From positions 62,001 through 126,000 of the forward strand of contig LLEY01000013.1 in NCBI GenBank assembly GCA_001414485.1: a DNA stretch of 64,000 bases, read 5' to 3'. Under the pieces are notes generated by a model. It was not told the origin of the DNA, made no database searches, and saw nothing but the letters and a program-made list of their open reading frames with translations. The DNA is from Calycina herbarum (lineage: Eukaryota; Ascomycota; Leotiomycetes; Helotiales; Pezizellaceae). The position numbers and the translations under genes are program-made. Shown here piece by piece: positions 11,430 to 22,958 of the stretch (the first letter of the stretch is position 1; every line of letters begins with the position of its first letter).

Positions 11430-12057
11430 GGAGAGAGAGCAGACTTGGTTTTGTCGGTTGAAAAGAGGTGATAGAAAGAGGTGATAGAAAGAGGCAAGAG
11501 GAGAGAAAGTACGTACTCTCCTCTCCCCTAAATAAAAGGTAGTGTGAACGCTAAATTTTTATGGCGGCCTCACCAAGAACTAGTTTTACGCTACATTTTA
11601 CTTGAAAGAAAAAAAATTATTGAGATGGTGATTGAGAGGGAACTAGACTAGCGACGGATTATAGTGTTTTTTTCTGCCGACGAATCGTTGAAGTAAATTT
11701 TATAGTCGGGAACATTAACTGGTACCTAAAGCAAGTAGCAAAAGAACGAATTAAAACCATAATACCTTCGAGTGACATCCCCACGCAAAAGAGTCGAGAA
11801 ACAAGCCCCAAGAATTCAACGAAAAGAAGACCCTCTCATCTCACCATCCATTTTGTACGCAATATCTCTCAAACCCACCCGTATTATCCCAATCCTGCAG
11901 TTTCACCTCTCATTTTTCTTGCCTTTTCAAACAACCCCCTCTCCCCTATCTCATCAAGTAGACTCGTCATAAATTAGGGTGGTTAGCCTGACGGATCGTT
12001 GAAGCGAAGTGTTCCATTAACAGTCCTTGGGTTTTGATGTCAGAACAATTGAAATAG

Positions 12058-12249
12058 CTAGTGATACCCTCTCATTCTCACCTCCAAAAAAAAAAACCCC
12101 CCAGAAAAGCCAGTGATGAACCCGGCAAGAAAGAGTAAGCCGCGAATAGCAATAACAAAACAAAAAAAACCAGCTAGATATTCATAAGTACTCTCACAAG
12201 GAAGATTAAAAGTAGCTCCTTGTTCCCAACTTTCATCACCATTCAACAT
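12058..12249 (-). CDS. Possible 63-aa hydrophobic peptide
   Basis: ATG frame with one long hydrophobic stretch (about residues 26-54, Phe/Gly-rich) and a basic tail. It runs through a poly-A/C low-complexity tract near 12088-12105. No homologue recognised; it may be chance coding or the eroded relative of the neighbouring small membrane frames. Confidence 0.2.
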   Translation of the reverse strand: MLNGDESWEQGATFNLPCESTYEYLAGFFCFVIAIRGLLFLAGFITGFSGGFFFLEVRMRGYH

Positions 12250-12706
12250 TATCCCAATGATTTAGGACAATGAAATTTGACTGAAGGTAATTACTGGAAT
12301 TGCCCTGGAGGGTTGGAACAACGAGAGCTACGTAGGCAGGTACGAGTAGGTATTAACTGCCACTTTTAATGTCCATCTGTACCATTCGTAAGGTACTCTA
12401 CATATAGCACTAAGAAAGAGGTGTAAACTGTAGCTATTGATTGGTAACCTACAAATAGCAACGGAAAAAGAGAGTTATTCATAGGTAACCCACAGGTAGC
12501 GGGGGCTCCGAAGACGCTTCAATTTAAACCCCAACACACAAGTCGATACATTTTCCATTACTCTCTACAAACTCCAGCAAACTCCCCCTCGAGCCAAACT
12601 ATTGCTAGATATATCATTTCCCACAACACCAGCATCAAAGCTCGCGAAAACCCCACCACCCCATTAGTACATCTCAAAAATATCCACACCCCCGCCCCCA
12701 ACAATC

Positions 12707-15700
12707 TTACAAACTCTCAATAGCCTTCATCAATATTTCCAGTCCTCTATCCTCGACACCAGCATCATCTGAAGCATCCTTCAACATCCACGCAATATCA
12801 CTCTGAAAGCCCAGCGGAATATAACACCCACTCCTCGCCTTCTCAAGGCTCTCTTTCAAGCGACTGGTATGTTCCCACTCCCTCGCCGCCACCTCCGCGC
12901 GATCAATCACTTTACTAGGAATCCCACACATCGCAGCACAATGCATACCGAAGCTCCCCTCCGCAACCCCATCCTCGAGTTTATACAAAAAGGTGACCTG
13001 TCGATTCTTCTCATCAACATGGATTTGCATCCTTTTGGGCGCGATCTCGGGGTGGCCCGCGAACTCAGTGGCGAGGGAGTGGTAATGGGTTGCGAAGAAG
13101 CCGGTACAGCCTATGTGCGTTGCGACGTGATGGAGGACTGCTTGGGCGACTGCTACGCCGTCGTAGGAAGATGTGCCACGACCTAGTTCGTCGAGGATGA
13201 CGAGGGAACGGGGTGTTGCTTCGGAGAGGATCTTCTTGGTTTCGGAGAGCTCGACGAAGAAGGTACTTTGGGCTGCGAAGATGTTGTCGTTTGCGCCTAG
13301 ACGGGACATTATACGATCGCAGGGTGTTAGAGTGGCTGATACGCAAGGGACGTAGCATCCTATTTGTGCCATAATAACAGCAATACAAGTCTATTTACAG
13401 TTAGTAAAGGAGTGGAAGACATTTTGGATTGGGAATACATACCATTCGTAGCATCGTAGATTTACCAGCAGCATTAGCACCAGTAAGAAGGTTGATACTT
13501 GGAGCATCACCACCAAGCTTCACATCATTCGGGATGAAATCAGTGACGTTTGGTAGCACACAAGGGTGTCGGAGTTCCTCAAATTCAACCACGCTTCGCT
13601 CGGCGTCGATGAATTGAGGTCTGCAACTAGGTTCACCCAAAGCTAGGGATGCCGCAGCTAAACTGATAAGACAATCCAACTGAGCAATGACTTTGACAGC
13701 CTGTACCCAAGTAGCAGAATCTTCATCGAACCTTGCGTAGAATCGGCCGGCCACCTGCTTGACAATCTGGCCATGAGTTTCTTGGGCCTCTTGTAGTTGC
13801 CGAATCAAGCCCTTCAGCTCAGAATTGTAATATCTCTTGACCCCCGAAGCCGACGACATCATATTCCAGTCCTTGGGGACTTTGATTGAAGTGGGCACTT
13901 CAAGTTGATAAACCTCTTTGCCAATATTCTTGAAAACGATCTTTGCAGTGTTACCCCCAAGCTGCTTGCGGGCTTTCTTTAAAAGAGATTGAAGTTCGCC
14001 CTCAAGTTCTTCGATTGCGTCCATACTTGCGTCGAATTCTTCTTCGATACCCCGCTCTGGCACAAGAAGTTTGTGCTCTCTAGCTTTGGATCTGTCGAAT
14101 GCTGTTTTCCACCATTCTAGAGGTTTCTTGAGATCTGGCATAGCAGTTATCAAGCGATCCACGATTCCCTCGCCACCCTGGAAGGCACCGAGAAGACCCA
14201 TGGTATACTCTATCTGTTCGAATCCGTCCAAAACTCTTACGAAGTCATCCGGTTTGCATATGCCAGCATGGATCCGGGAAATCAATCGCTCAAGATCGGG
14301 CATTCGGGTCATAGAACTAACAAATTGATCGCTGAGACTACGGTCTGCATTGAGCATATCAACAGCATCAAGGCGCTCATTGATTTTCGCAGCATCGGAA
14401 AGAGGATGACACACCCATTGCCGGAACATACGCTTGCCAAATGGAGTCACACAGCGATTGAGCAAGGTGAAAAGAGTTCCTTCTTGGCCGCCGTCGAAAG
14501 AGTTGGCGAATATTTCAAGATTGATAAGAGTCTGGCCGTCAAGCACAAGAGTTGTTCCTTTTTGAATTGGATCATACCAAGTGAAGTTTCCTTGGCTGAG
14601 AAGGTTATGCTCCAACCTCAACGTCCGCAAGTATCGTGTAAGAGCACCAAACGCTGACATTAGGAGATCGTTATCTTTGGCTTCTTCCAATGCTGCTGGC
14701 CATCCATCTCCGCTCTCCGCATCTGAGCTGAAATAACCGCTGCAGTTGAGTTCCCGTCGAGTGACATCGGCTGTCCAGAATTCGGTTGAAGGTTTCAGAT
14801 GATTCCAAAGTGTGGTTGGGGTTGTGTTGTTCTTTAATATTCTTAGTGCCTTGGTTGATATGCAGGACTTTTCTAATAGAAGTTCTTGTGGGCGAGTTTG
14901 AGCGATGAAGGTTTCGAATTTCGTAAGGTCCACGTCGTCCACAAATTCAGATATGAAGAATTGACCGGTCGCAGTATCGACAAAAGCTACTCCAAAAGCT
15001 GGTAGATCATCGATGGTCGACTCTTTGATAGCAACACAGAAAGTTGCCATATCGTCTTGCAACATGCTTCCTTCCACTAAAGTACCACTCGTCAAAACGC
15101 AGGCAAGCTCTCGTCGAATGATTTTATCGGCCTTGTTTGGTTTGCCCTTCTTGGAAAGTCCATCTGCTTCACGCATCTCTTTTCCGAGAGCAGACTCGAC
15201 TTGATCGACTCGAGCGATTTTGTATCCCTTTGCAACAAATTGATTTGCCCAGGTGTCTAGAGAAGACTCGGGAACTCCAACCATTCGCATATTTACACGA
15301 TCAGTAAGCTTGAGATCAAAGAGCTGATGGCCAATCGTCGCATCGTGTTCGTAAAGTTCATAGAACTTGCCCTTCTTGAAAAACACAACCGTGTCGAAAA
15401 ACTTTTGCTTGATTTCCCAATATTGCTTTTCGAATGCGGTGAAGTTGGCCATTGCGACAGGAGGTATGTAGACAGTTCGCGGATCATAGTCTGGATGCCC
15501 AATTGGATTCCGGTCAATATCTTGTAGATTTGCCAACCATGTATACCGCTTCTCTGGTTCACTCTTGTGTGCCTTCTCCTTGTATTTCTGATATGGTTTT
15601 GGAGCCTTGGTCGTAATCTTGGATTTTGGCAAGAGAGTATCCGTATTCTCGGGATCGTACTTCCATTGCTGGGCGGTGGATGGCCCTGAGCTCTCCATTT

Positions 15701-16596
15701 CCTCGTCTTCGTCCTCCTCTTCGTCACTCTTGACTGCTGGCGGTGGGGATATGTTGGAACGCTTGCGGGATTTCGCCGTCGAGGCTGGTCGCTTGCGCTT
15801 CTTCGATGGCTTGACTGGCGCGTCGGAATCATCGTCGACAAGGAAATCGTCCATTTCATCATCTGCATTAAATTAGAATCGGTTCCTCAAATCGACCTCA
15901 TAAAGGAAAGGAAGTGAGGAAGCGTACCATCGTCGTCCATAGCTCCATCCAGACCTCCAGCAAACTCGTCCTCATTGTCTTCGGCATCAGATACCTCTAT
16001 CTTCGGAACTCTTCGTTTTCGGGATCTGAGGGTTGCTTGAAATGCTGCCTCCTCGTCGTCTTCGGATTCGGCGTAGCTAACAGCCTTTTTGGCCTATGAC
16101 AAAGTTTGTATTAGAGAGGGCTCGAAATGAAGTTTGTGGGCGTCGCATACCTTTCTCGATGGACTGCTGGCAAGATGTGCTGAGGCCTTGTTTGTCTTCG
16201 TCTCCTCCTCCTCCTGTATGTCTTAGTACTTGTCACAGAAGCAAGAAGGCGGGGACTTACCTCTTCTGGGATCCCTCCATTCTCATTCTCTTGGGAACTC
16301 GGAGGACCCATCGCGTCACTGCTGGGTACGGGAGTTGCACTCTTGATGGTGGGTTTCTCGAACGCGGGTTTCTTCACGGCAGGAGTGGATTTTGGTTTCG
16401 CCATCGCGTTCGCAGCACTGCCTGTGCCATTGACTCTTAATCCACCATTTGATTGGGTTGGAGTTGGAGTTCCATTGGCGGGTGAAGATTTGGTGAAGAA
16501 GCTATTTATCGTTCGTTGACCGGTACTCGAGGGTTGCCTCTTCAGAGAGGGTGTTCGTGCCGGAGTGGCAGATGGAGCATCTTTGCCTTTCCCCAT
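12707..16596 (-). CDS. MSH6: DNA mismatch repair protein Msh6, 5 exons, ~1222 aa
   Basis: Msh6 pairs with Msh2 as MutSalpha, which binds base mismatches and small loops in the nucleus. Exons by my splicing (minus): 16596-16261, 16213-16151, 16093-15928, 15862-13443, 13390-12707, total 3669 nt. The N-terminus has a PCNA-binding PIP box (Q27-R-T-I-N-S-F-F34). A long acidic/basic disordered linker follows to about residue 285. The mismatch-recognition Phe-X-Glu motif is F355-Y-E357 (GKFYELYE). The ATPase domain has Walker A GANAAGKST at about 982-990, split from the rest by the last intron, and Walker B LVILDELGRGT at about 1057-1067. The length is normal for fungal Msh6. An ATG further upstream in the same frame (16890) would add 98 residues, but the MGKGKD start puts the PIP box at the usual place. 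A MITE begins 221 bp upstream of the start codon. Confidence 0.95.
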
Positions 16597-16816
16597 GATG
16601 CCGATTTCGAAAGGGAAACGCGTTTCTTCGCACACAAATGATACTGTACAAGATAAGTCAATGGGCGGATGAGGGAGAATAATTGCTTGGAAGGAGGTCG
16701 TCGGAAAGGGAGAGAGATTTCTTGTCACAGACTGAATAGGAAGACGCGACGTGATTACGTGTAAATTGGAAGAGGCCCAAGCCAACCCCGTCGCGTCAAG
16801 GTCATATCTACCCAAC

Positions 16817-17050
16817 CTCCCGATGGACACGGAAAGTGGCACCATTACTTGCGATTCTACCAAAATCGCAACGTGAAAACACAACAACAACTAATTAAAA
16901 AAACATAACAAAAATATAGCTAAATGCGCTAGAGGCTAATTAACTATTCTCTTAAGTTTCAGAAGTTTTTATGTTGTTTGCGTTAAGTTATGTACGTTGG
17001 TACTTCTGGAAGCATGAAGTAATGGTGCCACTTTCCGTGTCCACCGGGAG
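16817..17050. mobile_element. MITE, 234 bp, 34-bp terminal inverted repeats, 5-bp TSD
   Basis: The ends CTCCCGATGGACACGG... and its inverted partner ...CCGTGTCCACCGGGAG form ~34-bp terminal inverted repeats (16817-16850 and 17017-17050) differing at one position. The interior is AT-rich with no coding capacity. CCAAC flanks both sides (16812-16816 and 17051-17055), a plausible target-site duplication. It lies between the 3' end of the 688-aa gene and the start of MSH6, hence probably in the MSH6 upstream region. Confidence 0.8.
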
Positions 17051-17180
17051 CCAACCTTCATTCGTATTTCAAACCTCAGTCACCAGTTTCTCACGAAGTT
17101 TCTTGTGGTGAATAACCCTTCTTATCATTATTATCTAGTATGGTACCCACTACTCGCCACCATATCAATTGATAGCTGCC

Positions 17181-19247
17181 TTACTGACCCCAATACTTAG
17201 TCCTCTCCGTGATATTGTAATCCCGGTGCTTCTTTCCCTCCTTCGCTCTCTCTGCCCTCCTTCTCAAAACATTGTCAGATGCACCTCGACCTCCTCCATT
17301 CAAAGTCATCCCCTCTTGTGCGGATTCATGAGGTTCGCCCATCCGCGCTTTCCCTGAAGTCATTCTTGAAGTCGTGGGAACATCCACCGACTCGCCCGGC
17401 GATATTCTTTCTGCTCGTCTTCTGGACCCCGAATATTCTCTCGCCGTCATGTCCTCTCCTCTGGATCTCTTTCCTCCTCCCATACGGTTTCTGTGCCCAG
17501 GGACAGATTCACCGTGTTCGCTCATTCGCACTTTGCCTGCCGTTCTTTGTGCGATTTTTGTTGCTGTAATTTCCTCTCCTTCATCCAAAATATTCTCTCC
17601 CTTCCTTCTGTGTTGAGAGTTCCTTTCCGATGACTCTAGTTGCTGAGTTTGACGTTGATTCGAGGAGTCTGGCAATGGCGGCAATGGCGGCAATGGCTTG
17701 TCATAGTGCGGATGACTGGATGAGCGAGATCCTTGCTTCTTGTTTCCTTCTTTGAGTGGCAGCGGTTCTGGCGCCGTAGGAACGAAACTATCCCCAGAAA
17801 GCTGATGACGAACTCGGTTCTTGTGTGACCGCTCCCGTGGCATTGGCTCCGGCGCAACAGGGACAAACGAATCACCAGATAAAGGACGGCCATTTCTTTG
17901 ACTTTGATGTTTTTCCAAATGCTCGAATATCTTCGCAGTCTGGTTGTTGCCTGAAGCGGCGCTTGTTGCTCGAAGACGACGCGACTTTCTGGTTTCGAGT
18001 GGTGGTGGTGATTGATTCTCAGATTTTGCCGGTCGCGACTTCTCGATGATGGATCCCAGGTTGATCTCTGATGCCCGACTACTCAAGAACGATCCTGAAC
18101 TGGAGCTTTCATCATCGGAGTAATCTTGAGGACTCGTCGTGGTTCGACGAGCTGCCATGGTGCGGATCGCATCGATGGCTCTTTCTCTTGCTTTGCTTAG
18201 TCGCGGGCCCATATTCTGGCCCTTCTCGGAGGATGGATCATCAAGAAGTTGGAGGTCTGGTTCCCTCTGTGAACGGTTTGCCTCTTTTGGTGTCTTGCTG
18301 TTCTTTGAGTTTGCATTTTCCGAACGTTGTCCGGATTCACGGTCACCATTTGTTGACTCATGAACTTCAGAATCGTTCTTTCTTCCTCTGGACTCACTCC
18401 AAGGGTTACTTCTACCAAGTCGGGCGACGCTTGAACTCAAAGCTGTCTTCACTCTTGTCCATAATTTCACATCCAGCTTTGGACGTTCGACATCTATACC
18501 GTCAAGTGAGACAACAGACCTATTCTCCTCCTCTTCTTCCGTCGCTTTATCTTCCCCTTCCATGGCTTCATTGTATTGTGTGAGCCATGCAAACACTCTC
18601 TTTATAGAGGCTGCTTGTATAGCAAGGGAAGGATGTATAGGAGTCGCTTGACGCTCTGGGAGTATAAATCTTACTTTTTGTTTATTTTCCATTCCTTGGC
18701 TGCTGCTTGTTGATTCTTTCCTCGTTTGGTCGTCGTTTCTTGCTCCCACTATTGACACGAAGTTAGCCTTTCCATTTCGCGAATGTATATTAAACTTCAT
18801 TTCTCCTCGCTTACCTCTAGATTGCGTACTCACACCCCACTCCCTCTCCCTCAACTCCTCCTCCTCCTCCCACTTAGTCTTCCTCCCATCCTCGCCCCCA
18901 CTAGCGCTCTCCCTCGGCCAAATCTCTTCCTTCAAATCATGCAAGCGCCCTGTACTTCTTCTCGGTGGGTGTTCAACCATATTAATTTTTATATGTATAA
19001 TCTGTTTATCTACGTCCTCGAGCAGTTCTCTTAACGCTATTCTCCCCCCTGGAATGCTGTCCTCGGTGTTTTGAACGAGTGTTTGAAGCTCCAAGGCGCG
19101 ATTTAGTCGCCATAACCAGAAATCTCCTAAGTGAGGGCTGATGTTGGTATGCAGTTTGAGGAGGAGGGTGGAGATGGGTTTTGTGAGGGAGGAAGGGAGG
19201 GCTTTGGTGTTGTTTAGGGCTTGGAGTTTGGTGCAGAGGTGGCACAT
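17181..19247 (-). CDS. Large basic, disordered protein of unknown function, 688 aa (or 666 aa)
   Basis: The frame is open for 688 codons. The N-terminal ~100 residues look folded (Leu-rich helices with HLGDFWLWRLNRALEL near residues 39-54). The remainder is highly charged, Ser/Arg/Glu-rich and probably disordered, with a near-repeated motif LSGDSFVP[VT]APEP at two places about 40 residues apart and a Pro-rich PLPPLPPLP patch. A 66-bp in-frame segment, 18814-18749 (minus), has intron signals (GTAAGC donor, GGCTAACTT branch-like site, AATAG acceptor); splicing it would give 666 aa without a frame change. No in-frame ATG precedes the chosen start before a TGA. No family recognised; the PPLPPLP patch could bind SH3 or WW domains, but that is inference. 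Confidence 0.7.
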   Translation of the reverse strand: MCHLCTKLQALNNTKALPSSLTKPISTLLLKLHTNISPHLGDFWLWRLNRALELQTLVQNTEDSIPGGRIALRELLEDVDKQIIHIKINMVEHPPRRSTGRLHDLKEEIWPRESASGGEDGRKTKWEEEEELREREWGVSTQSRGKRGEMKFNIHSRNGKANFVSIVGARNDDQTRKESTSSSQGMENKQKVRFILPERQATPIHPSLAIQAASIKRVFAWLTQYNEAMEGEDKATEEEEENRSVVSLDGIDVERPKLDVKLWTRVKTALSSSVARLGRSNPWSESRGRKNDSEVHESTNGDRESGQRSENANSKNSKTPKEANRSQREPDLQLLDDPSSEKGQNMGPRLSKARERAIDAIRTMAARRTTTSPQDYSDDESSSSGSFLSSRASEINLGSIIEKSRPAKSENQSPPPLETRKSRRLRATSAASGNNQTAKIFEHLEKHQSQRNGRPLSGDSFVPVAPEPMPRERSHKNRVRHQLSGDSFVPTAPEPLPLKEGNKKQGSRSSSHPHYDKPLPPLPPLPDSSNQRQTQQLESSERNSQHRRKGENILDEGEEITATKIAQRTAGKVRMSEHGESVPGHRNRMGGGKRSRGEDMTAREYSGSRRRAERISPGESVDVPTTSRMTSGKARMGEPHESAQEGMTLNGGGRGASDNVLRRRAERAKEGKKHRDYNITERTKYWGQ

Positions 19248-20150
19248 GTCTTCTGATTTGCTTTGGGACCTGAGAGAGTGGTTGATATTGTTTGATGGCT
19301 GGGTGTTTTCTGGCTTTTGCGGTACTTTGTTACAAGATGTTGGAATAGGGGGTGTTGATACAAGTGCTAGGACATATATTGAAAGTTTTGTTGATGGGTT
19401 TCATTCAGCTTGGTGATCTATATATGTAGTCTCTATTATCCCCACCATTGTGGATGGATTTCTGGTTGTGAATAGGAAATGGCAAGACTCTGGTTGTTGG
19501 TGTGAGTGAGAGGGGAATAGGTCATATACTTGGTGAATCATTTCTGGGTTCCTTTCATTGTTGAATAGTTTCTTATTGGTTCTTTGAGTTGTGGGTGTAT
19601 TTTTGAAAAGTAAATTATTTTCAAGAGCTTTGTTATTTATTTTTTATTGTTACAGTATTGAATATCTCGTTAAGGCCCTAGCAAGGAGGGTCAAAAAGCT
19701 GAAAATTCGTCTCTTACCACTCTATACTATTGGCTTAAATATTAAGAGACTCGGGGTTCTCTCTAGATATACCTACCTGCTTTCGTGAGTAATGTTCAAA
19801 AAGTGTAGGATAATTCCAATGATTCTCTGAGAACCTTTTGAGGAAATAAGAAATTGGCTTCTCAATTCTTCTGAGTACTATGGCTGTAAGAATCTTTAAG
19901 ATAAGGGAAGGGGGGTGGGTTGGTGGTACGTAGATTAAATGTGAGGGGTTTCAAAATACCCCAGTCCTATAATTACCCTTTCTACATCCTGTCTTACCCA
20001 TTACTGGGGTAGATTTTGAATATTGATATTGAGAAGAATTATGAAACTCCTAAGTATTGCTTTTGGTATGCTCTCGCGTGCGCCTTAGAAGTCCTAGAAA
20101 AACAAGTGTCCACAGAGGAATGTTAATTTTTATTTCTTTGCCATATGGGT
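19248..20150. other. Intergenic, nothing recognised
   Basis: Presumed 5' region of the minus-strand 688-aa gene, then non-coding sequence with a block at 19800-19835 (AGGATAATTCCAATGATTCT) resembling the inverted repeat at 23238-23340. Confidence 0.4.
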
Positions 20151-20158
20151 GGGGGGAT

Positions 20159-20725
20159 CAGCGTAATAACAAACTACTCAACTACTCGAGTAGTACTCGA
20201 GTAGTACTCGAGTAGTTTTGAGTAGAGTAGAGTAGTCTATTGTCGGTATAATCAGAGTGAATAGCACTCCACGTGACCTTCTCGCTTAAGGTCTATTTAA
20301 GTAGATAGAGCAGCTAACTTTGCTCTGTATGCACGAACGATAATACACTCTTTTTGCATCATGCTATTAACCACCAAGTCATACCAACATCTATAAATAG
20401 AAAAAATATATAAATTAGGCTAAAAGATATAGTAGAATAAAGTTTATCTTTAAAATTATATATTATAACCTTTTTCTTTTCTATTTAAAATCCTAAGAAT
20501 AATATAGAAAGTTCTTACTAAATTTCTCCGATACTAACCCGGAGCTAGTAGTACTAGGCCCGAGGGTCCCGAGCATCGGTCCGAATCGGTCCGAACTACT
20601 CGAGTACTACTCGAGTAGTACTTAAGTAGTAGTGAGTAGAGTAGAGTAGAGTAGTGCTTAAAATCCCTTGAGTAGATTAGAGTAGCAGTCACTACTCTAC
20701 TCTACTCTACTCACTTAATACGCTG
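20159..20725. mobile_element. hAT-type non-autonomous element (MITE), 567 bp, 8-bp TSD
   Basis: The ends are CAGCGTAATAA and, inverted, CAGCGTATTAA. An exact 8-bp duplication GGGGGGAT lies at 20151-20158 and 20726-20733. CAG-type ends with an 8-bp duplication are the hallmark of hAT transposons. Subterminal regions are packed with CTCGAGTAGTA and GAGTAGAGTAG units in both orientations (20170-20235 and 20592-20712), as expected for transposase-binding arrays. The core is AT-rich and non-coding. Confidence 0.9.
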
Positions 20726-20733
20726 GGGGGGAT

Positions 20734-21106
20734 GGGTTGAGGTTTCGTAGGTGAAATATATTTGGGACAATTAAGGATGTTCTGAAACTCACATTGGCTG
20801 TTCACTCGTGAAAACCATGATGCAGAACAACGCTTATAGCACTTTCTTTTGACACTTCACTCAGAAAAAGCTTAGAAAGGTCTTTGGAACAAATTTATTT
20901 TGTGTTCAACGCGTGAACGTTCATTTGTAGATGGTACTTGCCTTGAAATCCTTTTTTTCTACACATCAAAAGTATAAAGCTTAGCTCTGGCTTCCACTGA
21001 ATTTCCTCTTCAAAACTCCTAAACATCTACCTACCTTCAGCATCTAACTTCGACATAACGACCGCCACATATAAACCTCAAAAATCCCCTTACAAGATAC
21101 TTCAAT
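20734..21106. other. Intergenic, presumed promoter of the 2EXR-like gene
   Basis: No frame or repeat recognised between the hAT element and the start at 21107. Confidence 0.4.
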
Positions 21107-22958
21107 ATGGCTGCATGCCAGGGGATAGACAACCTTCCACCCACGTCAACCCCACATAGCCAAAGCATAAAATATGATCCATGTAAGTCTAAATAAACTT
21201 TCTTTGCCTGCAAAGGAACCCAAGAATAGCACTGACACCTCGTTAGGTACTTGGAAAATTGTATCCCAACCAACCTATGCTTCTGGTAAGCCATGCAAGG
21301 AACATTGGACAGACCACTGGACCGAAAGATTGTGCAAGCATAAGGAGCCCGTTGAACAAACTACTAGCACGTTCATCAAGGTTGAATGGCCTGGAGATAG
21401 CAGCGGCCAGGTACTTACTTGCTTTCCAGATCTTCCTCAAGAGGTAAGAGTTGATAAAATCTGGAAATTCCAAACCAAGTTACTGACACAGCTCCAACAC
21501 TAGCTCCAAACCTAGATTTGGGAATATTCTCTACCCGAACCTGCTTTCCTCGATCTCAAATTTGAAAGAATAGTGGCAGCTCGTCAAATCGACTATTTAT
21601 GCGCAACCTATGGCAGTATGCACGACCGGAAATGGAGAAATATCAATCTTGTAGTTTGCAGGGAGTCTCGATATGTCTTCTTGGCACATTACAAGCGAAT
21701 CCCAACCTTCGACCCTCAAAGCTTACGAAACAAGCCCGAGAAAACGCCACTGTACTTTCATCCTGCAAAAGATACACTCCTGCTCCCTCGTAATTACCCC
21801 CTGATTTTCCAACCTGATGTGCACAACTTCCTCTGCGAGGCTCAGAATATCGTCATGCGAGATTTTTCTCTCGGAAGTAGAATTATAGCACATAATGTGC
21901 TTCCTTGGATAATGGAATACCTCCCCAAGCTCAAGAATTGGCATGCCCTCTTGAATGATTGTCCCTTGAAAGAGCGCGAGGGCTTTGGCAACCTGGAACT
22001 CGTGGATGTCAATGGGGATCTTAAGCGAGGTGAGCTTTTTTGGGACCATCCTTCTTCCGCAATATTTTCCGAAACTCCGATGAGTACTTCAACAAGGCTG
22101 GGACACGTATTTGAGAGAGCCAAGGTTCGCCACAAGAATTTCGCTTCTGCACTCCAACAGAATGGATTTTTGGGGTTCCCCAAGAACGTGAAATATACAC
22201 CCTCTCTGTTGGCCCGAAACGATGATTTAACATGGTTCAAATCGGAGTTTTTGTATCTTGTTCCACGTGGAAAGGTGGATGTGGAGAAGAAGGATGCCGT
22301 ATACTACACCGTCAGACCCATATCCGAGTATGGAGCGAATCAAAACCGCCTACTTCTTTGCAACGAGCCTCCATACTGGAAGGAAAAACACACCGACAGC
22401 CTGGCGAGATATGGTGAGAGAGGTTATTACTTCTTGTCACCCCAAAAAGATCGCTCGGAAGTAATCTACCAAGATATTGCGAAGATGTTCAAGAATACGG
22501 AGTTGGCACACCGCAGAAATCAATTTGAAGCAATCCACTACCGAGGGGTTGCGGCTTTGTTTGGGGGTACGGAACAGGAAGAAACCACCGATTACGACAA
22601 TGAAGAACCTTCAGTAGAGCTGCACGGGAGCACACAAATTGCAAAGCTTCCTGCGAGAATAACCGATGTACCCAACGAAACGCATCCAGAGATCGTGTTT
22701 GTGACACACTGTGAGGCTGGTTGGGGTCCCATCAAACAAATCGTTTATAATCCCAGTCGAGACGAGAACTTGAGAGATACCATCCTGTCGAATATTTTTG
22801 AAGGGAGTAATACAAGGGGACCTTATATATCGAACGCTGTATACTACCAGTCGCGAGATGGAGCTCCTCTGCTCCACTTTAAGCTGTGGTATCTCCTTTC
22901 TACCATCAAGTATATCGAGAAAAAGACATATGGTGATGAAACTTGGTTTCACATGTAA
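21107..22958 (+). CDS. 2EXR-domain-like protein, 3 exons, ~571 aa
   Basis: Proposed exons are 21107-21182, 21247-21443 and 21516-22958 (total 1716 nt). The first intron (64 bp) has GTAAGT, a CACTGACACC branch region and TTAG. Exon 2 ends with FPDLPQE and exon 3 opens with IWEYSLPEP, then later VCRESR; F-LP-E-IW...ESR is the signature of the fungal 2EXR family, whose role is unknown. The second intron boundary is uncertain: a donor at 21444 gives LPQE|IWEY, one at 21450 gives LPQEVR|IWEY, closer to the family consensus but with a poorer splice site. The C-terminal two-thirds is not recognised. Before splicing, exon 3 has no in-frame ATG at its start, which supports the multi-exon model. Confidence 0.65.

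Noticed and set aside
16597..16890. N-terminal extension of MSH6 from an upstream ATG
   Set aside because: The extension overlaps the MITE edge and would move the PIP box from residue 27 to 125, unlike other Msh6 proteins.
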